This document shows positions 9,365 to 16,824 of a DNA stretch of 64,000 nucleotides, piece by piece. Positions within the stretch are counted from its first letter, which is position 1, and the number at the start of each line of letters is the position of its first letter. This DNA comes from Nodosilinea sp. FACHB-141 (GTDB taxonomy: Bacteria > Cyanobacteriota > Cyanobacteriia > Phormidesmidales > Phormidesmidaceae), in assembly GCF_014696135.1 (NCBI RefSeq), contig NZ_JACJPP010000007.1, positions 248,001 through 312,000 of the forward strand, in the 5' to 3' direction. The notes under the pieces were generated by a model. That model was not told the DNA's origin. It did not search any database and was given only the letters and a program-made list of their open reading frames with translations. The translations under genes were made by a program, and so were the position numbers.

Positions 9365-11209
9365 CTAAATGGTCTGCTCTAGATTGCCGTTGTAGCCGCG
9401 CGGGGTAATCAGCCAGGAGCCGTGGCGCTGGGTGCTCTGGTTGCCGATCAGCACCACCGTCAGCATGTCGATGGGGGCCTCTAGCAAGTCAGCCAGCGTG
9501 GTGCGGTGAATCATCTCGTCTGGGCGGTAGACCGACTTCACCACTGCTACCGGCGTGTCGGGCGATCGGTAAGCCATAAAGATGCGGTGGGCAGCCGCAA
9601 TCTGCTCGGTGCGGGTTTTTGATTTGGGGTTGTAGAGCGCCACCACAAAGTCTGCTTGGGCCGCTGCTTCTAACCGCTTCACAATCACCGGCCAGGGGGT
9701 GAGTAGGTCGCTGAGGCTAATGGCGCAGAAGTCGTGCATCAGCGGTGCTCCTACCCGAGCCGCAGCAGACTGAAGTGCTGAGATGCCGGGGAACACCTCC
9801 ACTGAGGGAGTTTCGCCATCCCAGCCGGTGCCTTGAAGCTGCTCTAGCACTAGCCCGGCCATGCCGTAGATGCCGCAGTCACCGGAGGACACCACCGCTA
9901 CACTCAAGCCCCAGCGAGCCAAGTCAATGGCGCGATCGGCCCGCTGGCGCTCTTGGGTAATGGGCCAGGGTTCAACAATTTGACTTGGGTGGCAGAGGGG
10001 GCGAATTTGGTCAATGTAGAGCCCGTAGCCGATGACGACGTCGGCGCGGGCGATTGCCCCCTTAGCCGCTGGTGTAATCTGATTCAAATCGCCGGGGCCG
10101 GTGCCCACCAGCGCTAGATGCCCCGACTTAGGAATGTATTCTCGTTCGGATTGAGCGATCGCCACCGTCACCGCCCCGAGCTGCCCCTCCACCCGCACTA
10201 CCTGCTTGGTCACCCGCAGATCGCCCCCCGCCGCCAACATCGCTGCTGCCTCTGCCACGCTGGGGGTCTGCACTGCCTGTTCCACCACTGTGGAAGGGTT
10301 GGGCACGGGGATGGTTTTCAATTCTTCGGCGGTAAAGCAGCGCAGGGGCCACTGACGTTCTTGGCAGAGGGCAACTAACCCAACTTCGTCGGATTTGAGG
10401 TCGAGGCTGGCGATACCTGCGATCGCCCCTTCAGCAAAGTGCCCGGCCTGGCAGATCCGCGCGATCGCTGCCTCAATCACCGCCTGTGGCGTACCGCGCT
10501 CACAGCCGATGCCCACCCACAGCACTCTCGGGTGCCACTGAGCTTTAGGAAAATCGTTGTTGGGGGCAAACTGCCGCTGAATCGGGCTGATCCACAGCCG
10601 GGCTGCAGGATTGCGGACCGACTCAAAAACAAAGGGATGGGCGGGTGGCAGGTGGTCTTGCCAGAGGGTGGTGCCGCAGTCCTGAAGCACCTCAATGGGT
10701 TTGCTGTGGGCCAGAGCGGCACTCACTCCCGTCCAATCGCCGCTACCCTTGCTCCAGCTAAAGGGCACCCCCAGCACATCCACCCCCGGCAGTCCGTGGG
10801 TCGAAGCGGATCCAGTAATCACTGGCTCTGCCCCCAGCAGCAGGGCAATTTGATGGGTCAGTGCATCCGCACCGCCCTGGTGGCCGCCGCAGAGACTGAT
10901 CACCTGACTCCCGGTTTCAGCCACCACCACCACTGCGGGATCGATCGCTTTATCGGCCAACAGCGGCGCAATTAGCCGCACCACCGCCCCGGTAGCCAGG
11001 GCAAAGATGAGCCCGTCGTGGGTGGACCAGAGCTGGGCAAGGGTCTCGGGCAGGGAACCTTCGTAAACCTGAGCTTGGATCGCTAAAGTCTCCGCTTCGG
11101 TGGCTAGGCTGTGAGGCAGCCATAGGTCAGCGGGGAGACCTGTAACCAGGGGCAGCAGAGATTTGAGTCCGGCGGGGGTGACAGCGATCGCAGCAAAGGA
11201 CGGCAACAA
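9365..11209 (-). CDS. cobJ: Bifunctional cobalamin biosynthesis protein CbiG / precorrin-3B C17-methyltransferase (CobJ)
   Basis: A 614-residue fusion of two corrin-ring enzymes. Residues about 1-345 are CbiG-like: an N-terminal unit with LIFALATGAVVRLIAPLL, a middle unit, and a C-terminal domain starting near VLWVGIGCERGT. CbiG opens the delta-lactone ring in the anaerobic B12 pathway. Residues about 360-605 are CobJ/CbiH, the SAM-dependent C17 methyltransferase that drives ring contraction: LALVGTGPGDL at the start, VIGYGLYIDQIRPLC, VAVVSSGDCGIYGMAGL, and the VALYNPKSKTR segment. Fusions of this kind are known in cyanobacteria, which make pseudocobalamin by a cobalt-early route. No cobalamin riboswitch box was found in the 200-base leader. 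Transcribed alone; no other cob genes are near. Confidence 0.95.
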   Translation of the reverse strand: MLPSFAAIAVTPAGLKSLLPLVTGLPADLWLPHSLATEAETLAIQAQVYEGSLPETLAQLWSTHDGLIFALATGAVVRLIAPLLADKAIDPAVVVVAETGSQVISLCGGHQGGADALTHQIALLLGAEPVITGSASTHGLPGVDVLGVPFSWSKGSGDWTGVSAALAHSKPIEVLQDCGTTLWQDHLPPAHPFVFESVRNPAARLWISPIQRQFAPNNDFPKAQWHPRVLWVGIGCERGTPQAVIEAAIARICQAGHFAEGAIAGIASLDLKSDEVGLVALCQERQWPLRCFTAEELKTIPVPNPSTVVEQAVQTPSVAEAAAMLAAGGDLRVTKQVVRVEGQLGAVTVAIAQSEREYIPKSGHLALVGTGPGDLNQITPAAKGAIARADVVIGYGLYIDQIRPLCHPSQIVEPWPITQERQRADRAIDLARWGLSVAVVSSGDCGIYGMAGLVLEQLQGTGWDGETPSVEVFPGISALQSAAARVGAPLMHDFCAISLSDLLTPWPVIVKRLEAAAQADFVVALYNPKSKTRTEQIAAAHRIFMAYRSPDTPVAVVKSVYRPDEMIHRTTLADLLEAPIDMLTVVLIGNQSTQRHGSWLITPRGYNGNLEQTI

Positions 11210-11315
11210 TAGACCTCAAAGAACCTGGAGTACTTCATCTTAGAAGACATCATTGCCCCAGGGCACTGCAAGGTCGAGTTGTCTGTAGCTTTGCTCTGCA
11301 CATAACGGTAAACAG

Positions 11316-11406
11316 CTAGGGGTAGGACAGCCTAGACGGCTATCCCACAAAACTTTGAATATCTCTCAACTCTTGTGGGATAAGCATCCTGCCTGTCTTA
11401 GCCCCT
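11316..11406. terminator. Nested inverted repeats downstream of flv3
   Basis: An outer pair (11316-11329 TAGGGGTAGGACAG with a near-complement at 11392-11406) encloses a perfect 10-base pair TATCCCACAA (11340-11349) and TTGTGGGATA (11382-11391). It begins 12 bases past the flv3 stop on the minus strand and probably ends or stabilises that transcript. Confidence 0.5.
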
Positions 11407-11417
11407 ACCGACTCGGC

Positions 11418-13142
11418 TTAGTAGTAGTTGCCAACCTTGCGGTGGTGGATAGCGGTCTGGCCATCAGGGTCGGACACCTTGCCGTCCTGCACCGTGCAGT
11501 AGACGATCCAGTGGTCGCTCACCTCCATGCGGCTGGTGACTTCGCACTCTATGTAAGCCAGGGCATCGGCCAGCAGAGGCGAGCCATTGTTGGCGGGGCG
11601 AGTGCGCACTCCGGCAAAGCGATCGGCACCGGGGGCAAACCGCTTGAGAAAGTGCTTCATCAGGCCTAGGTGGTTGCCCTCTTCGAGAATGTTGAGCACA
11701 AAGGTGTCGCCCACCTGCATCAGCGACTCAATGGCGCGGTCTTTTGCCACCGCCACCGAAAAGCCCAGGGGCTGAAAGCTAACCTGGGCCACCCAGGAGG
11801 CTAGCATCGCGCTGGAAACCTGACCCTTTTTAGCGGTGATGATGTAAAGCCCGCTGCTGATGCGGCCCAGCGCTTTCTCTAAGTCGACATCAAGGGATTT
11901 CAGCTTTTTCAGCTTGCCTGCCTGGGCGAGGCCCTGACCCAGGTCAGTACCGGCCTCTTCGCACGACTGATAGGTGCCCTCGGTGGGGTTATCTTTAATG
12001 CGAATGGGCGCAAAAGACTGGATCAGCTCCAGATCTTGGAACTTGTTGGCGAGGGGATCGATCGGCTCATCGTCGCCACCGTAGGACTCGTAGAGACCAA
12101 TAGTTTGCTTGCCGTGCACCGCCGCCAGAATGGTGCCCAGGGTAGTCTGGGTTTCTCTGGCCCCGACCCCAGAGGCGGGGGGCATGCCGACGACTAATCC
12201 CTTAGCCCGAGCTACCAGCTCCGTTACCTCTTGAGGGTCGGCAGAGCGCATGTCCATCATTTCAACGGCGACGCCAGTTTTGGTGATGCCGCGCGCAATG
12301 GATTGGGAGAGGCGATCGCTATACCCGTAATCTGATACGTAAAACACCGCCACCAGGTCTTCGGCCTTGGTCTTCTCCTGGCTCCAGCGCTGGTAGCGGC
12401 CGGTCAGCTCCGCTACGTTGTAGCGCAACAGAGGTCCATGCCCCGTGGCCACCATCTGCACCGGGGGTAGGGCTTCCATGCGCTTCATCGCACCGAGCAC
12501 TGACCTGGCGTTGGGGGCCATCAAGCACTCGTAATAAAAGCGAAAATCGGGGGAAATCAGCTCTAGGTTTTCATCGTAGGGAGCATCGCTGCAAAAGTGC
12601 AGGCCAAAGGCGTCGCAGGTAAACAGCACGCCGGTTTTGTGGTCGTAGGTAAAGATCGTGTCGGGCCAGTGCAGGTTGGGGGCGCTGATAAATTCCAGGG
12701 TGTGGCCGTTGCCCAGATCCAAGGTGTCGCCGTTTTTGACGATCAGGCGCTCAAAGGGGCGGTGCACCAGGTCTTCGAGGAAGGCGATCGCCACCTTAGC
12801 CCCCACCACCACCGCCTGGGGAGCCAGCTCTAGCACGTCGCGCACCAGGCCGCTGTGGTCGGGCTCGGTGTGGCTAATGATCAGGTAATCAATGGTTTTG
12901 GGGTCGATTTCGCCGGTCAGGGTCTTGAGATACAGCTCCCGAAACTTAGCGTGGGAGGTATCGACCAGGGCGACTTTCTCGCCGCGAATGATGAAGGAGT
13001 TGTAGGTGGTGCCGTTTTGCAGGCCAAACTCAATGTCGAAGCGATCGCGATCCCAGTCTAGCGAGCGAATGGTGGTGGTGTCGTCAGCTACCCCTTCGAC
13101 TTGAACCGTGAGGCGCTTTTGCGCTGGTGCCGCTACAACCAT
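11418..13142 (-). CDS. flv3: Flavodiiron protein, three-domain cyanobacterial type (Flv3-like)
   Basis: A 574-residue class C flavodiiron protein that reduces oxygen to water with electrons from the photosystem I acceptor side. It has a metallo-beta-lactamase-like diiron domain (about 25-260), a flavodoxin domain starting near VAVFYVSDYGYSDRLSQSI, and a C-terminal flavin-reductase domain from about ALGRISSGLYIITAKKG. Canonical diiron ligands are retained in HTEPDH (91-96: H91, E93, D95, H96), with FTCDAFG and GHGPLLR downstream. That matches Flv3 or Flv4; Flv1 and Flv2 lack canonical ligands. The N-terminal SLDWDRDRFDIEFG resembles Flv3, so that name is preferred. The ATG at 13142 is chosen over an upstream in-frame codon because of a perfect AGGAGG. 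No flv1 or flv2 is nearby. Confidence 0.92.
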   Translation of the reverse strand: MVVAAPAQKRLTVQVEGVADDTTTIRSLDWDRDRFDIEFGLQNGTTYNSFIIRGEKVALVDTSHAKFRELYLKTLTGEIDPKTIDYLIISHTEPDHSGLVRDVLELAPQAVVVGAKVAIAFLEDLVHRPFERLIVKNGDTLDLGNGHTLEFISAPNLHWPDTIFTYDHKTGVLFTCDAFGLHFCSDAPYDENLELISPDFRFYYECLMAPNARSVLGAMKRMEALPPVQMVATGHGPLLRYNVAELTGRYQRWSQEKTKAEDLVAVFYVSDYGYSDRLSQSIARGITKTGVAVEMMDMRSADPQEVTELVARAKGLVVGMPPASGVGARETQTTLGTILAAVHGKQTIGLYESYGGDDEPIDPLANKFQDLELIQSFAPIRIKDNPTEGTYQSCEEAGTDLGQGLAQAGKLKKLKSLDVDLEKALGRISSGLYIITAKKGQVSSAMLASWVAQVSFQPLGFSVAVAKDRAIESLMQVGDTFVLNILEEGNHLGLMKHFLKRFAPGADRFAGVRTRPANNGSPLLADALAYIECEVTSRMEVSDHWIVYCTVQDGKVSDPDGQTAIHHRKVGNYY

Positions 13143-13148
13143 GGAGAA

Positions 13149-13154
13149 CCTCCT
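13149..13154 (-). promoter_or_regulatory. Ribosome-binding site setting the flv3 start
   Basis: AGGAGG on the minus strand, six bases before ATG at 13142. It favours this start over the in-frame codon at 13187, 15 codons upstream. Confidence 0.75.
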
Positions 13155-13502
13155 GCAAAATCTAGGTGCTGCCAACCCGGAGTGCAAGCCAGGGGTTTAG
13201 CAACAAAAACGTTTCTTAACTATAGGTATTCTCGCTTAAAACCGTGAGGCTTGGGGTCAAAATCCCTTATCGCTTTGATTGCGATCGGTAACCATTGACA
13301 ATAGAGAAAAGGCAAATTTTGAATACCCTAGAATTAAGCCTATAGGACATCTACCCTCGTCGCCCTGGTACCCAGAATGGCTGCCAACCTGGAGCGCTTC
13401 CAGAGCAAAAATAGCTTTTGCAGAATAGTCCTCAACTTGCTCTAAGTTCGGCTGAGAGTCTTTCAGCTCGGTTGTTTTTCCTATTTTCCTGCGTAGCAAC
13501 CC
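13155..13502. other. Divergent promoter interval between flv3 and an MnmC-like methyltransferase gene
   Basis: About 350 bases, AT-richer than the flanking genes, between divergent starts. I see no hairpin or palindrome of note. An 80-codon minus-strand frame beginning with TTG at 13499 crosses the interval but lacks a ribosome-binding site and family resemblance. Promoters for both genes must lie here; I could not place them confidently. Confidence 0.5.
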
Positions 13503-14399
13503 ATGTCACTTCCCACTGGAGCTCTAGTGCTTGAACCCACCGCCGATGGGTCGATGACGCTGTTTTCAGAAGATTTTGGCGAGTGGTTCCACAGCCGCGA
13601 CGGGGCCTACGCCGAGGCCAAAACCACCTATGTAGACGCCACCGACTTGGCCAGTTTGGCCTTAAACCCAACCCTAACCGTGCTCGATGTCTGCTATGGG
13701 CTCGGCTATAACACCGCCGCCGCTCTATCTACTGTTGCTCAGGTCAACCCTGCCTGCCAAGTGCGGTTGGTGGCTCTAGAACTCGATGCTCGCGTGCCAC
13801 GTCAGGCTATAGAGGCCGGTTTAATTAACGGGTGGCCTACAAGCGTGCAAACCTGCCTGCGGGAACTGGCCGCTACTGGCCAAGCGACTCGCCCTGGGCT
13901 CGATGCCACCCTACTATGGGGCGATGCCCGCCAGCGCATTCAAGCGATCGCCTCGTCGGGGTTTAAAGCCGACGCGATTTTCTTTGACCCGTTTTCGCCG
14001 CCCCGCTGTCCCGAATTGTGGACGGTAGAGTTTATTGAGCAGGTAGCGGCCTGTTTGCACCCCCAGGGTCGTCTGGTCACCTATTCCAGCGCTGCTGCGG
14101 TGCGGGTGGCTTTTCAGCTGGCCGGGCTCTCCATTGGGCCGGTGAATGCTCTTGGCCGCCGCTGGCCGGGTACTCTGGTTCAGGTAAACCCCGAGGGCTT
14201 GATGCCGCTGTCGCTGCAAGAGCAGGAGCATTTGCTGACTCGTGCTGCAGTCCCCTACCGCGACCCTACCCTGAGCGCCAGCGCCGATGCGATTCGGCAG
14301 CGCCGCCAGCAGGAGCAGGCTGCATCAAACCTAGTACCAACGTCGCGCTGGCGCAAGCGGTGGCTGCCCCCATATGAAAAAAAGCTGTCTCCTCGATAG
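13503..14399 (+). CDS. MnmC-like SAM-dependent methyltransferase (MnmD-type)
   Basis: A 298-residue methyltransferase resembling the N-terminal methylation domain of MnmC (DUF752/MnmD), which finishes 5-methylaminomethyl-2-thiouridine at tRNA position 34. The start TADGSMTLFSEDFGEWFHS matches the family opening. The SAM loop is VLDVCYGLGYNTA (60-72), and the catalytic segment DAIFFDPFSPPRCPELW is near residue 160. Then follow LVTYSSAAAVRVAFQLAG and a basic C-terminal tail. The FAD-dependent oxidase half of bifunctional MnmC is absent, so it acts as a stand-alone methylase; in bacteria of this kind the oxidase step can be bypassed. It is 51 bases upstream of the HD-GYP regulator, possibly an operon but functionally unrelated. 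Confidence 0.85.
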   Translation: MSLPTGALVLEPTADGSMTLFSEDFGEWFHSRDGAYAEAKTTYVDATDLASLALNPTLTVLDVCYGLGYNTAAALSTVAQVNPACQVRLVALELDARVPRQAIEAGLINGWPTSVQTCLRELAATGQATRPGLDATLLWGDARQRIQAIASSGFKADAIFFDPFSPPRCPELWTVEFIEQVAACLHPQGRLVTYSSAAAVRVAFQLAGLSIGPVNALGRRWPGTLVQVNPEGLMPLSLQEQEHLLTRAAVPYRDPTLSASADAIRQRRQQEQAASNLVPTSRWRKRWLPPYEKKLSPR

Positions 14400-14450
14400 G
14401 CTGTAGGTTCGCTCTGTTGATCGGTTGTCGCCATTTTTAAGGTTCTTACT

Positions 14451-15494
14451 GTGCCCTACCGAAACCCTCTGCCACCCCGCGTGCTTGTGGTCGACGACCA
14501 CGCCCCCAGCCGCATGACTGCTGTAGCGCTGCTGACCATCGATGGCTACCAGGTAGAGCAGGCTAGCTGCGGGCAGAGTGCCCTAAACCGAGTCTTGCAG
14601 CACCAGCCTGACTTGATCTTGCTGGATGTGATGATGCCCGGCCTCGACGGGTTTGAGGTGTGTCGTCAGCTCAAAGAGAACGAAAACACGCGGCTAATTC
14701 CGGTGGTGTTTGTCACGGCCTTGGGCGATCGCGAAGCCCGGTTGCAAGGCATTGAATCGGGGGGCGACGATTTTTTAACCAAGCCCTTCGACCAGCTCGA
14801 ACTTTCGGCCCGAGTCAAGTCGCTAATTCATCAAAAGCGTCTCAACGAAGATCTCGACCATGCCGAAAAGGTGTTGTTTTCCATTGCTCGCACTATAGAG
14901 AGCCGCGACCCGAATACGGGGGATCACTGCGATCGCCTGGTTAGCCTCGGGCGTGCCTTTGGCGAATATCTGGGGCTTTGCCCAAGCCACATTCGCGATC
15001 TCGCCTGGGCGGGCTACCTGCACGACATTGGCAAGGTGGGCATTCCCGATGCCGTGCTGCTCAAAACCGGTCCCCTCACCGTGGCCGAGCGCACCATCAT
15101 GGAGCAGCATGTCGCCATCGGTGAGACCATCTGCTGTCCCTTACGCACCATGCAGGGGGTACTGCCGATCATTCGTCACCACCACGAGCGCTGGAATGGC
15201 AGCGGCTATCCCGATGGCCTCGTCGGGGCGGCTATTCCGCGACTAGCTCAGATTTTTCAGCTGATCGACATTTTTGATGCGCTCACCCACGATCGCCCCT
15301 ACAAACCCGCCTTCTCCATGGAAGAATCGCTCCAGATCATACGCCAGGAAGTAGAGCGAGGCTGGCGCGACCCAGTACTAGTTGACCAGTTTGAAACCTT
15401 TATTTGCGCCTATCACTCCGGTGCAGTTTTGGGCATAAACAATACCGCTCGACAGGGTGAGCAGCTCCAGCCCGCCAAGCAGAGTCACGCTTAA
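14451..15494 (+). CDS. Response regulator with HD-GYP output domain
   Basis: A 347-residue two-domain signalling protein, GTG start. The receiver domain (about 8-128) has the acidic pair D15/D16, phosphoacceptor D59 in LILLDVMMPG, and K111 in FLTKPF. The output domain (about 135-330) is HD-GYP: HDIGK at 191-195 and the signature HHERWNGSGYPDGL at 244-257, both complete. HD-GYP proteins hydrolyse cyclic-di-GMP, so phosphorylation probably tunes c-di-GMP breakdown and hence motility or biofilm choices. A cognate kinase is not adjacent. The large diguanylate cyclase at 45106 is a plausible opposing enzyme in the same cell, but linkage does not show this. Confidence 0.93.
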   Translation: MPYRNPLPPRVLVVDDHAPSRMTAVALLTIDGYQVEQASCGQSALNRVLQHQPDLILLDVMMPGLDGFEVCRQLKENENTRLIPVVFVTALGDREARLQGIESGGDDFLTKPFDQLELSARVKSLIHQKRLNEDLDHAEKVLFSIARTIESRDPNTGDHCDRLVSLGRAFGEYLGLCPSHIRDLAWAGYLHDIGKVGIPDAVLLKTGPLTVAERTIMEQHVAIGETICCPLRTMQGVLPIIRHHHERWNGSGYPDGLVGAAIPRLAQIFQLIDIFDALTHDRPYKPAFSMEESLQIIRQEVERGWRDPVLVDQFETFICAYHSGAVLGINNTARQGEQLQPAKQSHA

Positions 15495-15887
15495 TTTGCG
15501 CTAGGTGAGGGCTGTTTACTAAAAACTATGGCCTGTCGAGCTTCGTTTTCCACAAATATTTTGATTATGTAGCGCGGTTGTCTTTTTTGAAGGACAAGCC
15601 GCCCGTACATTTATTTAATATTCCTGATTACGCCACCTAAACTTTGCTTGGGGCTGTAATTCCTAGTGGAATCGCTTCGCGAATCGCCAAGGTGTTGACT
15701 TTAGAGCCCCGACAAACCGATTTTGAAATCGAGCTTTAGCTAGCTTGCCCCCAGCTAGATGCTGCCTGAGGTGGCAAAAATTTAGGGCTTTTTAAGCCTC
15801 ATACTTGGTGTCTGGCCCGAACCGAGATAAACATAATCAAGCCTTTACAAATTAATTTGGACGCACATTTAGGGGATTTTACACACC
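15495..15887. other. Intergenic region upstream of the REC-like protein
   Basis: A 393-base, AT-rich interval with no credible frame. It contains a TTCGCGAA palindrome near 15672 and a small hairpin GGCTT-TTT-AAGCC near 15786. It presumably carries the end of the HD-GYP transcript and the promoter for the next gene; neither could be placed with confidence. Confidence 0.5.
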
Positions 15888-16706
15888 GTGGACGCACCGC
15901 AGAAGCTGGCTTTTATTGTTCAATCCAACCGCTTGCAGGGGCTCATGTGGCAGGCGCTGCTGAAGTCCCAAAAGCTGGCCGTTATTCTAGAGCCTGCCAA
16001 GGGTGACTTAGCCGACTGCATTAGCCAAATCGCTAGCGCTGGGCTGACCTTGCCCGATGTCATTGTGCTAGATGCCGAAGCAGCGGAGCTCAACCCCTAC
16101 GAGTTTTGTCGCTGGTGCCGCGCCACCTTCCCCACCATGCACATTTTTCTGACCCGGTGCCGTCAGCTTCATATCTCAGATACTGAGCGGCGCTGGGCTA
16201 AGCAGCAGGGAGCCACAGACTTTCTCTGCGGGTTTGACCGCGATACCCTGATGAGCGGTGCCACCGACAATGTCAAACGCATCTTGACCAGCCTTGACTA
16301 CCCCTTTCTCAACGAGAAGGCGCTACTCACGGTGCTGCTCAATATTCGTCGTCAGTTGGGTACTACCCAAGCCACCGGAGCTCTTGCCAATCGTTCAGAG
16401 CGTCCTCAGGTCAAAGGTGCTGGGCTTACCTTGGCCGGTGCTAAGCCGTCTCCAAATGTGCCTAGCAGTCCAGCAACTCCGTCTACGGCCCCCGATCCTC
16501 TCAACGATGTTGACTGGGTCGCTTCTGGTCTCCGTGCCCTGGGCGATGGGTTAACTCGCAAGGCTGCTAAAGAGTCGTTCGCACCCCCGCCAGCGGTCAA
16601 GTCAAGCGCGCTACCCAAGCCGAGTGCGTTACCCAACTCCTCAACTACCGATGAGAAACTAGCCGATGGTAGTACCGTGCGCCGCTACCGGGGAGTGGTT
16701 TACTAA
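15888..16706 (+). CDS. Receiver-like domain protein with disordered tail and C-terminal YRGVVY motif
   Basis: A 272-residue protein, GTG start. Residues about 6-130 resemble a degenerate response-regulator receiver: a strand LAFIVQSNRLQGL that lacks the acidic pair, then VIVLDAEAAELNPYEFCRWC with D62 in the phosphoacceptor position, and IFLTRC for the next strand. The usual lysine-containing KPF loop is not seen. Residues 140-260 are Pro/Ser/Ala-rich and probably disordered, with a short acidic segment NDVDWVASGLRALGDGL. The protein ends RRYRGVVY, like the YRGxxY motif of cyanobacterial DUF4278 proteins. A phosphorylation-independent signalling adaptor is possible. It is convergent with topA. 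Confidence 0.72.
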   Translation: MDAPQKLAFIVQSNRLQGLMWQALLKSQKLAVILEPAKGDLADCISQIASAGLTLPDVIVLDAEAAELNPYEFCRWCRATFPTMHIFLTRCRQLHISDTERRWAKQQGATDFLCGFDRDTLMSGATDNVKRILTSLDYPFLNEKALLTVLLNIRRQLGTTQATGALANRSERPQVKGAGLTLAGAKPSPNVPSSPATPSTAPDPLNDVDWVASGLRALGDGLTRKAAKESFAPPPAVKSSALPKPSALPNSSTTDEKLADGSTVRRYRGVVY

Positions 16707-16763
16707 CGCTCGCCAGCGTAGCCTGAGGCGTTGAGTTCGTCCTTAAATCTGGATAACGCTATC

Positions 16764-16812
16764 ACCAATTAAACCGGCAGAGATTTGTTGAATCTCTGCC
16801 GGTTTAATTGGT
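16764..16812. terminator. Perfect long bidirectional terminator hairpin
   Basis: Two perfectly complementary 22-base arms (16764-16785 and 16791-16812) around loop TGTTG, with an AT-rich base and GC-rich middle. It lies exactly between the convergent REC-like gene and topA and would serve both. Confidence 0.85.
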
Positions 16813-16824
16813 TGGTTGCCGCAA

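Noticed and set aside
10439-10975. Long + strand frame opposite cbiG-cobJ
   Set aside because: It is a shadow of the well-supported minus-strand gene, as are many long opposite-strand frames in topA, ndhF and recA.
11210-11417. Cobalamin riboswitch ahead of cbiG-cobJ
   Set aside because: No GCCACTG-type B12 box was found by eye on the minus strand; only TTGCAGTGCCC, which does not fit.
13257-13499. 80-codon minus-strand frame upstream of flv3
   Set aside because: TTG start, no ribosome-binding site, no family resemblance, and it lies across a promoter region.
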